The position numbers and the translations under genes were made by a program. Source: SAR116 cluster bacterium (GTDB lineage Bacteria; Pseudomonadota; Alphaproteobacteria; Puniceispirillales; Marisalimonadaceae). From it: a stretch of DNA of 17,571 bases. Under the pieces are notes generated by a model. The model was not told where the DNA came from and did not search any database. It saw only the letters and a program-made list of their open reading frames with translations. How positions within the stretch are numbered: position 1 is the stretch's first letter; every line of letters begins with the position of its first letter. The stretch spans positions 31,406 to 48,976 of the forward strand of contig NZIY01000053.1 in NCBI GenBank assembly GCA_002691795.1, given 5' to 3'. Positions 7,565 through 15,866 of the stretch are shown here, piece after piece.

Positions 7565-9169
7565 TCAGCCTAGTTCATTTTCTTTATCTAAAATTGATAA
7601 TTTTTTTGACCTTTTTTTATAAGGTCCATATCCACCACCACCTGGTGTTTCAACTACTAAAATTTCACCAGCATTTATAAGTTGAGTGCCTTTCCCTTTT
7701 AAATTTCTACCATTTTTTATTTTAATAGATCCAGCTTTTCCATTTTCTCCACCTTTTCTTCCCCTAGGAGGAAACTTTATTCGGTCATAAGCTGCCAAGA
7801 TTTCTAAATCTTTTTCTAAAGATGACTTAATTTCAATTATTTGACCATCACCACCTCTAAATTCACCTCTTCCTCCACTTCCAGGTTTAAACTCTTTTCG
7901 AAGAAATAATAAAGGTGCCACAGCTTCATTAATTTCAACAGGTGTTCCCTTTACTCCTGAAGGATAAGCAGTAGCAGATAAACCATCTTTGCTTGGACGA
8001 GCACCAGTACCTCCATTAGTGACAGCTGTAATGGCAAATATACTTTTATTATCTTTTTGTACCCCTCTAAAAGTTAAATTCCATAAACATGAAGCTCCCT
8101 CAGCAGGAGTGAGATTTGGTATAGCTTTTTCTAAACATCCAAATACCACGTCAGGGAGCATTTGGCCAATTATATGCCTAGCGCATACACTAGCTGGATA
8201 GATAGCATTCAGAACTGTGCCTTCTGGTGAAGAAATTGAATAAGGAAATAATGAGCCAGCATTGTTAGGCACTTCTGGAGAAATTAAACAACTTAAACCA
8301 AATGAAGTATAAGCTTTTGTATATGAAAGAGGTACATTTATACCAAAATTAGATTTAAATGACGTGCCAGTGTAATCAACTATTAAATTATTTTTGTTAA
8401 TAACTATTTTTGCATTTAGCTTTATTGGATTTTCAAAACCATCAATCATCATTGAATTTGAATAAGTTCCATTTGGAATTTTGCTAATTTCTTTTTGAAC
8501 TGCAGTAATTGACTTTTTAAAAATAAAGTTTGATAAATCATCTAATTTATCAATGTTAAACTCATTCATCATATCTACTAATCTTTTACAGCCAACGTCA
8601 TTGCAAGCAGCAAGTGAATATACATCACCCTCTGTTTCGACTGGTTGTCTAGTATTTTGTCTTATCATTGATAAAAGTGTTTCATTTATTTTTCCTTTAT
8701 CTGCCAATTTTAACATTGGTATATATATGCCCTCCATGTGAACATCAGTTCCATCAGGACCAGTTCCTAAACCACCTATGTCAGTCAAATGAGATGTACA
8801 AGAAAATAAAGCAACTATTTTATTATTTTTAAAACAAGGAGTTGTTAATACAAAATCATTTAAATGGCCAGTACCCATCCATGGATCATTTGTAATATAA
8901 ATATCACCTTCATTCATTTCTTTAATTGGAAAAAAATTCATGAAATGTTTTACAGATTCAGCCATTGAATTTACATGTCCAGGGGTTCCAGTGACAGCTT
9001 GAGCCATCATTCTACCTTTTAAATCAAAAATGCCTGCAGAAATATCTCCACATTCTCTTACAATTGGACTAAATGCAGTCCTTATCAATGTTTGAGCCTG
9101 TTCTTCAACAACTGAAAGGAGTCTATTCCACATTAATTGATTTGACAATTGTTCAGATCTATTAATCAT
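7565..9169 (-). CDS. hyuB: Hydantoinase B / oxoprolinase-family subunit
   Basis: A 534-residue HyuB-type subunit, cytoplasmic and normally paired with HyuA in ATP-dependent opening of cyclic amides (N-methylhydantoin, 5-oxoproline) or in related carboxylases. The family core GDIYITNDPWMGTGHLNDF is at 88-106, and the glycine-rich block GSGGRGEFRGGDGQ sits in the C-terminal third, followed by the usual GGGGYG ending. Length is normal. The start ATG overlaps the hyuA stop in an ATGA arrangement. A strong AGGAGG (9175-9180, minus strand) lies five bases upstream inside hyuA, so the two subunits should be made in equal amounts. The substrate cannot be read from sequence. Allantoin, itself a substituted hydantoin, or a carbamoylated intermediate is a context-based guess. 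Confidence 0.9.
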   Translation of the reverse strand: MINRSEQLSNQLMWNRLLSVVEEQAQTLIRTAFSPIVRECGDISAGIFDLKGRMMAQAVTGTPGHVNSMAESVKHFMNFFPIKEMNEGDIYITNDPWMGTGHLNDFVLTTPCFKNNKIVALFSCTSHLTDIGGLGTGPDGTDVHMEGIYIPMLKLADKGKINETLLSMIRQNTRQPVETEGDVYSLAACNDVGCKRLVDMMNEFNIDKLDDLSNFIFKKSITAVQKEISKIPNGTYSNSMMIDGFENPIKLNAKIVINKNNLIVDYTGTSFKSNFGINVPLSYTKAYTSFGLSCLISPEVPNNAGSLFPYSISSPEGTVLNAIYPASVCARHIIGQMLPDVVFGCLEKAIPNLTPAEGASCLWNLTFRGVQKDNKSIFAITAVTNGGTGARPSKDGLSATAYPSGVKGTPVEINEAVAPLLFLRKEFKPGSGGRGEFRGGDGQIIEIKSSLEKDLEILAAYDRIKFPPRGRKGGENGKAGSIKIKNGRNLKGKGTQLINAGEILVVETPGGGGYGPYKKRSKKLSILDKENELG

Positions 9170-11238
9170 TTAGTCCTCCTTGTTTCTGTTATTTCTAAAT
9201 ACCCATTAGATAAAACTTTAGTTTGAAATTTTTTACTAACAATTGTTGTGGTTTGTTCCTCAGATATGACACAACTTCCTTTTATCAAATATCCAGGTTT
9301 CAAGTCTTCTCTTTTATAGTGGGCTACATCAATATATTTAGAATTTTCAACTGATAAAATTCTCATTTTATCTTTACTAGACTTTAATATATTATTCTTG
9401 ATGTCAGAAATATTTTTTTCACTGTTTTGATTTGTGCTTATTGAAACAATCCATGTCATTGCTTCAATTTCAGCATTAGGTAATACTCTTCCATAAAGTT
9501 TTTTATATTCATTTTCAAAATTCTTCTTCAAATATTTAATATCAGAGTTTGCAAATTTTCTGTTATCTATATTAATCTTAATTTCGTGTCCTTGACCAAA
9601 GTATCTCATAAACACAAATCTCTCGGTTGAAAGTTTTGAGCTTATGTTTTTTAAATCTATAACTTTTTTAGATTCATTTTCCATTTTATTTAAAAAGTTA
9701 TTTAAAGCTTTGGGGTTAAAGTCTTTTAAGAAAAATCTGTAACTTTGAACAATTTCATAACCAACTGGAGCTTTTAAAAAACCTATTGCTGATCCAACAC
9801 TTGCATTTGTAGGTACAATAATTTTTTTTACTTTTAATTTTTCTGCAATTCGTGAAACATGAAGTGGAGCTGCACCCCCGAATGCTATAAGAGTTTTATT
9901 TTCTGTTTGATGTCCTAGCTCAACAGAATGAACTCTTGCAGCATTTGCCATAGTTTCATCTACCATCTCAGTGATACCAATTGAGGCATCTTCTAAAGAG
10001 AAATTCAACTTTTTTGCAATATTATTATTTATTACTTTTTTACTATTTTCAGGAAATAACTCAATTTTACCATCAGCAAAATTTTTTGGGTTTAACTTAC
10101 CCACAATCAAATCTGCATCCGTTATAGTTGGATACTCGCCGCCTAAACCGTAGCAGGCAGGTCCTGGACTTGAACCAGCACTATCAGGACCAATAGTTAT
10201 TTGATCTAATTTGTTAATTCTAGCAATAGATCCACCACCAGCACCTATTTCTACCATTTCTATTACAGGTATTCTAATAGGCAATCCACTACCTTTTTGA
10301 AAGCGTGATTTTCTATCAACTTCAAATTCCCTAGCTTTACTTGGATTCTTATTTTCAATTATTGTAATTTTTGCAGTTGTACCTCCCATATCAAATGAAA
10401 TCACTTGATCTAAATTTAGCTCCCTTGCAACTGAATTAGCCAAAATCACACCACCAGCAGGACCAGACTCAACTAATCTTACAGGAAAACCAGAAGCATT
10501 TTTTATACTAGTTAAGCTCCCACCAGAAGTCATCAGCAAAAATGAAGAATTAAAGCCAGAACTTTTTAAATTAGTTTCTAAACTTTTAAGATACCTTGAC
10601 ATCAAAGGTTTGATGTATGCATTTATAGCTGTTGTTGTAAAACGTTCAAATTCTCTTATTTCTGGACAAACTTCAGAAGATATAGAAATTTGTAACTCTG
10701 GAAATTCTTTTTTAAGAATAGTTTTTAAAAACTTTTCATTTTTAGAATTTGCATAAGAATGTAAAAAACCTATTCCAATACTTTCAAACTTACCTCCTTT
10801 AATTTTTTTTATTAATGGATTTACATCGTCTAAATTTAAAGGGTTAAGAATTTTCCCATCAATGTCGGTTCTTTCACTTATAACAAATCTATCTCTTCTA
10901 GGAATAATTGAGATAGTTTTATCTAATAAAAGGTCATATTGATCAAATCTACTTTCATAACCAATATCTAAAACATCTCTAAACCCTTTAGTAGTGATGA
11001 AACAACATTTAGCACCTTTTCTTTCGATAATTGCATTTGTTGCTAAAGTAGTTCCATGAATGATCATTTTAATTTCAGATGGTTTTATTTTTAATTCTTC
11101 GAGTAATTCTAATACTCCATCTATCACAGCAAGCTCAGGTTTTGCTGCTGAAGTTAAAACTTTTTTTGTAAAAATATTATGTTTTTTTTCCAGAACTATA
11201 TCAGTGAACGTACCTCCTATGTCAATCGCTAATCTCAT
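9166..11238 (-). CDS. hyuA: Hydantoinase A / oxoprolinase-family subunit
   Basis: A 690-residue HyuA-type subunit with an ASKHA-like ATP-binding fold. Motifs in order: RLAIDIGGTFTDIVL (2-16), HGTTLATNAIIERKGA (61-76), DMGGTTAK (283-290), EIGAGGGSIAR (330-340) and PGPACYGLGG (358-367). All are standard for HyuA, OplaH-A and acetone-carboxylase-like subunits. The enzyme would couple ATP cleavage to opening of a cyclic amide or imide. The ATG at 11238 has AGAAGG (11244-11249, minus strand) five bases upstream. It follows dctM after 24 bases and overlaps hyuB by four, so transport and hydrolysis genes look like one transcript. This linkage suggests the TRAP ligand or a product of it is the HyuAB substrate. 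Which hydantoin-like compound that is remains unknown. Confidence 0.91.
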   Translation of the reverse strand: MRLAIDIGGTFTDIVLEKKHNIFTKKVLTSAAKPELAVIDGVLELLEELKIKPSEIKMIIHGTTLATNAIIERKGAKCCFITTKGFRDVLDIGYESRFDQYDLLLDKTISIIPRRDRFVISERTDIDGKILNPLNLDDVNPLIKKIKGGKFESIGIGFLHSYANSKNEKFLKTILKKEFPELQISISSEVCPEIREFERFTTTAINAYIKPLMSRYLKSLETNLKSSGFNSSFLLMTSGGSLTSIKNASGFPVRLVESGPAGGVILANSVARELNLDQVISFDMGGTTAKITIIENKNPSKAREFEVDRKSRFQKGSGLPIRIPVIEMVEIGAGGGSIARINKLDQITIGPDSAGSSPGPACYGLGGEYPTITDADLIVGKLNPKNFADGKIELFPENSKKVINNNIAKKLNFSLEDASIGITEMVDETMANAARVHSVELGHQTENKTLIAFGGAAPLHVSRIAEKLKVKKIIVPTNASVGSAIGFLKAPVGYEIVQSYRFFLKDFNPKALNNFLNKMENESKKVIDLKNISSKLSTERFVFMRYFGQGHEIKINIDNRKFANSDIKYLKKNFENEYKKLYGRVLPNAEIEAMTWIVSISTNQNSEKNISDIKNNILKSSKDKMRILSVENSKYIDVAHYKREDLKPGYLIKGSCVISEEQTTTIVSKKFQTKVLSNGYLEITETRRTK

Positions 11239-11262
11239 ACAAACCTTCTTATATTTGAACTT

Positions 11263-12561
11263 CTATTGTATCATATACTGGACTGGAGCAGTCACAATTT
11301 CTGGGAAAATTACAAGTATTATAATGCCTAAAAGCATTAAAAAGAAAAATGGCATTGCAGCTTTAGTAATCTTTAAAATATTTCTTCCTGTCATTCCCTG
11401 CAATACAAATAAATTAAATCCGACTGGAGGTGTTATTTGCGCCATTTCAACTACAATAACTGTGTAAATCCCGAACCAAATTAAATCAATTCCTGCAGTT
11501 TGAACCATAGGTAGAACAACAGAGGCTGTTAAAACCATCATAGAGGTTCCTTCGAGAAAACAACCTAAAAAAATATATAGAATTGTTAGTATTATAAGTA
11601 GTGAAATTTGAGATAACTCATATTGATTTACAATTTCTCCAAGCTGTTTTGGAATACCAGTATAACCCATAGCAACAGACAAAAAAGCTGCACCAACGAT
11701 TATGAAATTGATCATGCATGAAGTTTTAACTGCTCCCATCAAACTATCAAAAAAACTTTTTAAAGTTAGAGTTTTGGTAAACCACGCCAATAACAAAGCT
11801 CCGCATACACCAATTGTTGCCGCTTCTGTTGGTGTTGCGTAACCTCCATAAATTGATCCAAGAACACAAAAAATAAGTCCTACAACCGGAAATAAATGTC
11901 TTCCAGCAATTAATTTTTCTAAAAATGTATAGTTATTTTTTTCTTTTGGAGCCAAAGATGGATTAAGTTTAGCTCGAATAGCAATATATGACATAAAAAT
12001 CAGAATAATCATTATACCTGGTAAAACTCCAGCAATAAAAAGCCTTGATATAGATTGTTGAGCTAAAACACCGTAGACAATTAGCATTATAGAAGGAGGA
12101 ATCAATAGTCCTAAAGTTCCAGACCCTGCCAATGAACCAATACTAAGCGTTTCATCATACTTTCTTTTAGTTAATTCAGGAATACTCATTCTTCCAATAG
12201 TTGCGCACGTTACAGCACTTGACCCTGCAACCGCTGCCATTATACCACAACCTACAACGTTTACATGAAGTAGCCCTCCTGGCAATCTTGAAAGCATAGG
12301 TGATAAACCTTTAAACATGTCAGAAGATAACCTTGTTCTAAATAAAATTTCTCCCATCCATATAAACAAAGGAAGGGCAGTTAAAGCCCAATTCCAACTA
12401 GCATCCCAAATTGTACTAGCTAAAAGAGATCCAACTGGTGCTGGAGTAAAAAATTCCAATAAAATATATCCAATTGCAATTAGAGCTGGAGCAACCCAAA
12501 TACCTAGCGATAAAAGAAACAAAAGTAAAATAAATAAGCCTAATGATAAACCTGTAGCCAT
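11263..12561 (-). CDS. dctM: TRAP transporter large permease subunit
   Basis: A 432-residue, very hydrophobic protein of the DctM family, the sodium-driven membrane channel subunit of tripartite ATP-independent periplasmic transporters. It shows the usual run of about a dozen membrane segments and family blocks such as GCFLEGTSMMVLTASVVLPM, and VEMAQITPPVGFNLFVLQGM near the C-terminus. Length is standard (about 425-435 aa). The ATG at 12561 has a GAGGTGA ribosome site (12567-12573, minus strand) that overlaps the dctQ stop, so small and large membrane subunits are coupled. The next gene downstream is hyuA. The substrate is set mainly by the DctP protein and is not visible here. Confidence 0.94.
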   Translation of the reverse strand: MATGLSLGLFILLLFLLSLGIWVAPALIAIGYILLEFFTPAPVGSLLASTIWDASWNWALTALPLFIWMGEILFRTRLSSDMFKGLSPMLSRLPGGLLHVNVVGCGIMAAVAGSSAVTCATIGRMSIPELTKRKYDETLSIGSLAGSGTLGLLIPPSIMLIVYGVLAQQSISRLFIAGVLPGIMIILIFMSYIAIRAKLNPSLAPKEKNNYTFLEKLIAGRHLFPVVGLIFCVLGSIYGGYATPTEAATIGVCGALLLAWFTKTLTLKSFFDSLMGAVKTSCMINFIIVGAAFLSVAMGYTGIPKQLGEIVNQYELSQISLLIILTILYIFLGCFLEGTSMMVLTASVVLPMVQTAGIDLIWFGIYTVIVVEMAQITPPVGFNLFVLQGMTGRNILKITKAAMPFFFLMLLGIIILVIFPEIVTAPVQYMIQ

Positions 12562-12571
12562 TTATTTCACC

Positions 12572-13087
12572 TCAAATTTCGTCTTTAAAAATTGGTGAGA
12601 CATTTTTTTCATAAGATGGGTCTTTGTTTTTTAAAATAAAAATAAAATCATCAATTAGTGCAATAAAAAAAATGGTTATCCCTAATGACATAGATAATCT
12701 TGGTATCCAAAAAGGAATTGCTAATAGACCCGGACTTATGTCGTCAAAAATAAATGAAAAGTATACAAAATCCCATGACCAATAACTCAGGTAACCGACA
12801 AACCCTATACAGAAAAAAAGAGCAAATAATTCTTGAGACTTTTTAATATTCTTTTTTAGTAATCTTGTTAACAATGTTACTCTTATATGCTCACCAGACC
12901 TAAAGGTGTATGCTAGCCCAAAAAAAGTAAGTGCAGCTAAACTAAATCCAGCTGTCTCAGTTGAATCAATTGTAACATTGATAAACCTACCTAATATCTG
13001 TGCTATTATTGTTAACGCTATAAGGGCTAAAAAAATGGAAGCGAGATAACCACTAAACAAGTATAATTTATCTAAAAAAGACCTCAT
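12572..13087 (-). CDS. dctQ: TRAP transporter small permease subunit
   Basis: A 171-residue membrane protein with about four hydrophobic helices and the pattern of the DctQ family, including the ILGRFIN segment after the first helix and GEHIRVTLL after the second. It joins the DctM channel in the inner membrane. It sits between dctP (29-base gap) and dctM (10-base gap), the usual order P-Q-M. The ATG at 13087 has only a weak GAGAT ribosome site. Identification rests on size, topology and position as much as on sequence, because DctQ proteins are poorly conserved. Confidence 0.9.
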   Translation of the reverse strand: MRSFLDKLYLFSGYLASIFLALIALTIIAQILGRFINVTIDSTETAGFSLAALTFFGLAYTFRSGEHIRVTLLTRLLKKNIKKSQELFALFFCIGFVGYLSYWSWDFVYFSFIFDDISPGLLAIPFWIPRLSMSLGITIFFIALIDDFIFILKNKDPSYEKNVSPIFKDEI

Positions 13088-13116
13088 GATTATCTCATTC
13101 TACCACTTAAGTTAAT

Positions 13117-14085
13117 TTATCTCATTGCAAGATAACGGTCCAAAACAGCGTTTGCTTCAGGACTTGCTTTTTTTCTCCATTCTTTCATCATAGCTTGACC
13201 AATTTCTTTCATCTTACTAGTAACTTCATCAGGAGCATTTTTTGCTTTCATTCCATTTTTTTCAAGAATACCAATTTGCGCTTTCGTTGTAGCAGCACTC
13301 ATTTCCCATCCTCTTAGTTCAGCTTTTCTTGCAGCATCTAAAACTCCACTTTGATCTTCTTTTGATAAGGCATTAAAAGCTTTATTTGTTACAATAACAG
13401 CATTTTTACTAAATATTGCACCTGCATAAGTAAAATGTTTTGTATTGTCCCAAGCTTGAATGTCAATGCCTGTTTGAGGGCTTGTAAATAATGCTTCAAT
13501 TAGACCTGTTGAAAAGGCCTGAGGAATTTCAGCAAAAGGTAAAATAGTTGCATTAAAACCTAACATAGATCCCATCTGCTGTGTTGCAGTAGAATAAATT
13601 CTTAATTTTTTACCTTTGAAATCTGAAACACCATTTACTGGTGTTTTGGTATAAAAACCTTGCCCCGGCCATGGTGAAGTATAAAGTATTTTTAAGCCTT
13701 TTTTATTAAACAAATTTTGAAGATATTCATGCTTAACTTCCTTTAGTAACCAAGCACTAGCATAATCTGGAGCGATAAATGGCAACCCTGCTAAAATATA
13801 CATTGGATCTTCATTTCCATAAATTCCAAATCTAATTTCACCGATAGGTATTTGCCCTCTTTGCAGTGATGTTTTTATTGCATCAAGTTTTATAAGTGTA
13901 TCATTTGGATTTAAATTTATGTTAACTGATGTATTTGCTTTAACTTCATCAATAAATTTCATAACATTTTGTGTATGAAAATTACTTTTTGGATAACCGG
14001 AGGCCATTGTCCAATCTGCAGCATGAACGTTAAAACTCCAAAAGCTAATCATAAATGATATTAATAAAAATCTTATTTTTTTCAT
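13117..14085 (-). CDS. dctP: TRAP transporter periplasmic solute-binding protein, DctP family
   Basis: A 322-residue exported binding protein. Residues 1-22 form a Sec signal peptide (MKK, hydrophobic stretch, then VHA before ADW), so the mature protein begins around Ala23 in the periplasm. Downstream blocks include the GKKLRIYSTATQQ segment (158-170), whose Arg162 matches the conserved arginine that clamps a carboxylate in most DctP proteins, and IPQAFSTGLIEALFTSPQTG. That favours an acidic ligand rather than neutral allantoin. The ATG at 14085 has a clear AAAGGA (14093-14098, minus strand) seven bases upstream. It is the first gene of dctP-dctQ-dctM-hyuA-hyuB and is preceded by a 117-base gap that may hold its own promoter. 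The natural ligand is unknown; allantoate, oxalurate or other ureido acids fit the context. Confidence 0.92.
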   Translation of the reverse strand: MKKIRFLLISFMISFWSFNVHAADWTMASGYPKSNFHTQNVMKFIDEVKANTSVNINLNPNDTLIKLDAIKTSLQRGQIPIGEIRFGIYGNEDPMYILAGLPFIAPDYASAWLLKEVKHEYLQNLFNKKGLKILYTSPWPGQGFYTKTPVNGVSDFKGKKLRIYSTATQQMGSMLGFNATILPFAEIPQAFSTGLIEALFTSPQTGIDIQAWDNTKHFTYAGAIFSKNAVIVTNKAFNALSKEDQSGVLDAARKAELRGWEMSAATTKAQIGILEKNGMKAKNAPDEVTSKMKEIGQAMMKEWRKKASPEANAVLDRYLAMR

Positions 14086-14202
14086 GATTGTTTCCTTTCT
14101 TCTAAATTAGAATATATAGTAGTTTGTAAAATTTTTTTTGTAGAGTCAAAGTTATGCAAAATAAAATAATGTTTTAAAATAAGACATTGTGAGCTAAATA
14201 GT
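14086..14202 (-). promoter_or_regulatory. Intergenic region upstream of the TRAP-hyuAB genes
   Basis: This is the longest non-coding gap in the window and the likeliest place for a promoter of dctP-dctQ-dctM-hyuA-hyuB. On the minus strand a TTGACT hexamer (14144-14149) resembles a -35 box, but no good -10 stands 16-18 bases further on; a TATATT occurs 27 bases away. An eight-T tract lies at 14132-14139. Short inverted arms AATGT/ACATT occur at 14168-14188 around a TTTTAAAA core, too weak to call an operator. No GC-rich hairpin terminator follows puuE, so read-through is possible. Confidence 0.35.
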
Positions 14203-15114
14203 CTAAAAGTCTGTATCAGCCCAAAATTGAGCTATATCTTTTCTTCTTGGAATCCAAATCATTTTATTATCCTTAATATAATTAAGTATCAAAAAAAGCC
14301 CATTAATTCTTCCAGGTCGTCCAATGATTCTTGGATGAAGACCTATTGACATCATATTACTAATATTTTTTTCTCCCTCATGGATTAATCTATCAATCGT
14401 ATCCTTACAATATTGAAAAAAATCATTTGAGTGAACGAAGCCACCATTTTGTTCAAATCTCATATCATTAGTATCAAAAGAATATGGTAAAATTATAAAC
14501 TTGTTATTATCTTGTTTTATTGAATATGGAAGATCATCATTGTATGAATTAGAATCATATAAAAAACCCCCATGTTCAATCAGCAACTTTCTTGTATTAA
14601 CAGAAGTTGCAGATCTGGTATGCCACCCAATTGGGGCTTCTCCAGCTAATTCTAAGATTGTATTATAACATTCATTTATAATATTTTTTTCATGTTTAAC
14701 TGAAAAATTTGAATGAGTTTCCCATCTCACACTATGCGCTGAAATTTCGTGCCCCCGAGATATAATTTCTTTTACTAACCATGGAGATTTTTTTAACGCT
14801 CTTGAACAACAACTAAATGTCACTTTTACTTTAAATTGATCTAACAAATGAAAAACTCTCCATATTCCAGCTCTTAAACCATATTCAAAATGAGATTCCA
14901 TACATAAATCTACCGATTGATTAGATAAAGGATTTAAATTATTTTCGTATATATATTCATTCTTTTCATCACCAGAAGACAAGGTTAGCTCAGCTCCTTC
15001 TTCGATGTTAACTACTATAGATAAAGCTACTCTTTTTCCTTCTGGCCATACAAATTCAGGCTTTTTTGGTCCATATCCATAAAAATTTCTATTTAAAAAC
15101 TTATCTTTTGTCAT
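14203..15114 (-). CDS. puuE: Allantoinase, PuuE type (polysaccharide-deacetylase-fold)
   Basis: A 303-residue cytoplasmic protein of the NodB/polysaccharide deacetylase superfamily, matching the PuuE cyclic-imidase branch that hydrolyses allantoin to allantoate without the usual amidohydrolase metal centre. PuuE-like blocks: YGPKKPEFVWPEGKRVALS (14-32), NIEEGAE (36-42), GHEISAHSVRWE (121-132), YDSNSYNDDLPY (186-197) and LHPRIIGRPGR (259-269). Length agrees with PuuE (about 300-310 aa). The NodB aspartate pair of chitin or peptidoglycan deacetylases is missing, and there is no signal peptide, arguing against a cell-wall role. It starts five bases after the racemase-family gene and belongs to the same tight unit. 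Residues differing from canonical PuuE (for example AHSVRW where CHGYRW is common) leave open a related cyclic ureide as substrate. Confidence 0.82.
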   Translation of the reverse strand: MTKDKFLNRNFYGYGPKKPEFVWPEGKRVALSIVVNIEEGAELTLSSGDEKNEYIYENNLNPLSNQSVDLCMESHFEYGLRAGIWRVFHLLDQFKVKVTFSCCSRALKKSPWLVKEIISRGHEISAHSVRWETHSNFSVKHEKNIINECYNTILELAGEAPIGWHTRSATSVNTRKLLIEHGGFLYDSNSYNDDLPYSIKQDNNKFIILPYSFDTNDMRFEQNGGFVHSNDFFQYCKDTIDRLIHEGEKNISNMMSIGLHPRIIGRPGRINGLFLILNYIKDNKMIWIPRRKDIAQFWADTDF

Positions 15115-15119
15115 GATCT

Positions 15120-15863
15120 CTATTTGTGTGACAAATAATCTGACAGAATTTTGTCTATACCAACTGAAATTTTAGGAGGCAATTTTTTTTTATTGCTATT
15201 TTTATTTATATTTTTTTTCATTACACAAGCCAATTCAGCCTGTTTTATAGCTGCCTCAGCGCAATCTATTATGGGAATATTAATTTCATTTTCGACTTGC
15301 TTCTTAAACCCAGATAATGGTGCACCAGCAAAAATTACTACGTCGGCTCCATCAATTTCAATTGAATCTTTAGCTGATTTTACTAATTGTTTTTTATACA
15401 AAGATTGAATCTCATCAATAGAAAGAACAACACCCTCTATAGCTCTAAAACCCGAATACCTTTTTTCTAAACCAAGTAATTCAACACTTTGCTGATACCA
15501 AGATTTCATATTTTGTGTAAATGAAATAATTGAGAATTTTTTTCCAAAAAGACAAGCGCTTAACATGGATGTCTCTCCTAATCCTACAATTGGAATTTGA
15601 AACATTTCTCTTGCAGCTATCAAGCCAGGATCTCCAAATGCGGCAATAATAATTGCGTCAAAATCTTTTTCATATTTTGCAATAATTTCAAGTACACCAA
15701 CGCCAGCTATTTGTGCTTCAGCTTTGTTAGAGATATATGGGAAGCCTTTTTCAGCTGTCATAGGTATTAGTTCTGTTTCATTGCTTTTTACTAAACTTCC
15801 AGTTTTAAATAATGTATCCGTTATTGACTTAGTTGTATTTGGATTGAATAGTAAAATTCTCAT
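15120..15863 (-). CDS. Asp/Glu/hydantoin racemase superfamily protein lacking both canonical catalytic cysteines
   Basis: A 247-residue protein of the HyuE/allantoin-racemase superfamily: N-terminal RILLFNPNTT (2-11), FGDPGLIAARE (76-86), VVIFAGAPLSGF (175-186) and PIIDCAEAAIK (197-207). Hydantoin and allantoin racemases use two cysteines near residues 76 and 181 of a similarly sized chain. Here those places are Ala75 (AAFGDPG) and Gly180 (AGAPL). The three cysteines present (104, 201, 213) lie elsewhere. By context an allantoin racemase would fit, interconverting R- and S-allantoin for PuuE. The missing two-base pair instead suggests another activity, a different mechanism, or loss of racemisation. 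The C-terminal 30 residues form a lysine/asparagine-rich extension. It starts three bases after the DapA-like gene and ends five bases before puuE. The fold is certain, the reaction is not. Confidence 0.78.
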   Translation of the reverse strand: MRILLFNPNTTKSITDTLFKTGSLVKSNETELIPMTAEKGFPYISNKAEAQIAGVGVLEIIAKYEKDFDAIIIAAFGDPGLIAAREMFQIPIVGLGETSMLSACLFGKKFSIISFTQNMKSWYQQSVELLGLEKRYSGFRAIEGVVLSIDEIQSLYKKQLVKSAKDSIEIDGADVVIFAGAPLSGFKKQVENEINIPIIDCAEAAIKQAELACVMKKNINKNSNKKKLPPKISVGIDKILSDYLSHK

Positions 15864-15866
15864 AAA

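Noticed and set aside
11060..11467. Plus-strand open frame of 135 codons across the hyuA/dctM junction
   Set aside because: It lies antisense to conserved motifs of HyuA and the end of DctM, spans their junction, and shows no recognisable family or ribosome site.
14168..14188. Inverted repeat AATGT/ACATT as an operator upstream of dctP
   Set aside because: Five-base arms with an 11-base AT spacer are expected by chance in sequence this AT-rich; no second copy was seen in the other gaps.
14203..15114. Cell-wall polysaccharide deacetylase
   Set aside because: There is no signal peptide or NodB aspartate pair, while the PuuE-specific blocks YDSNSYNDDLPY and HPRIIGRPGR are present.
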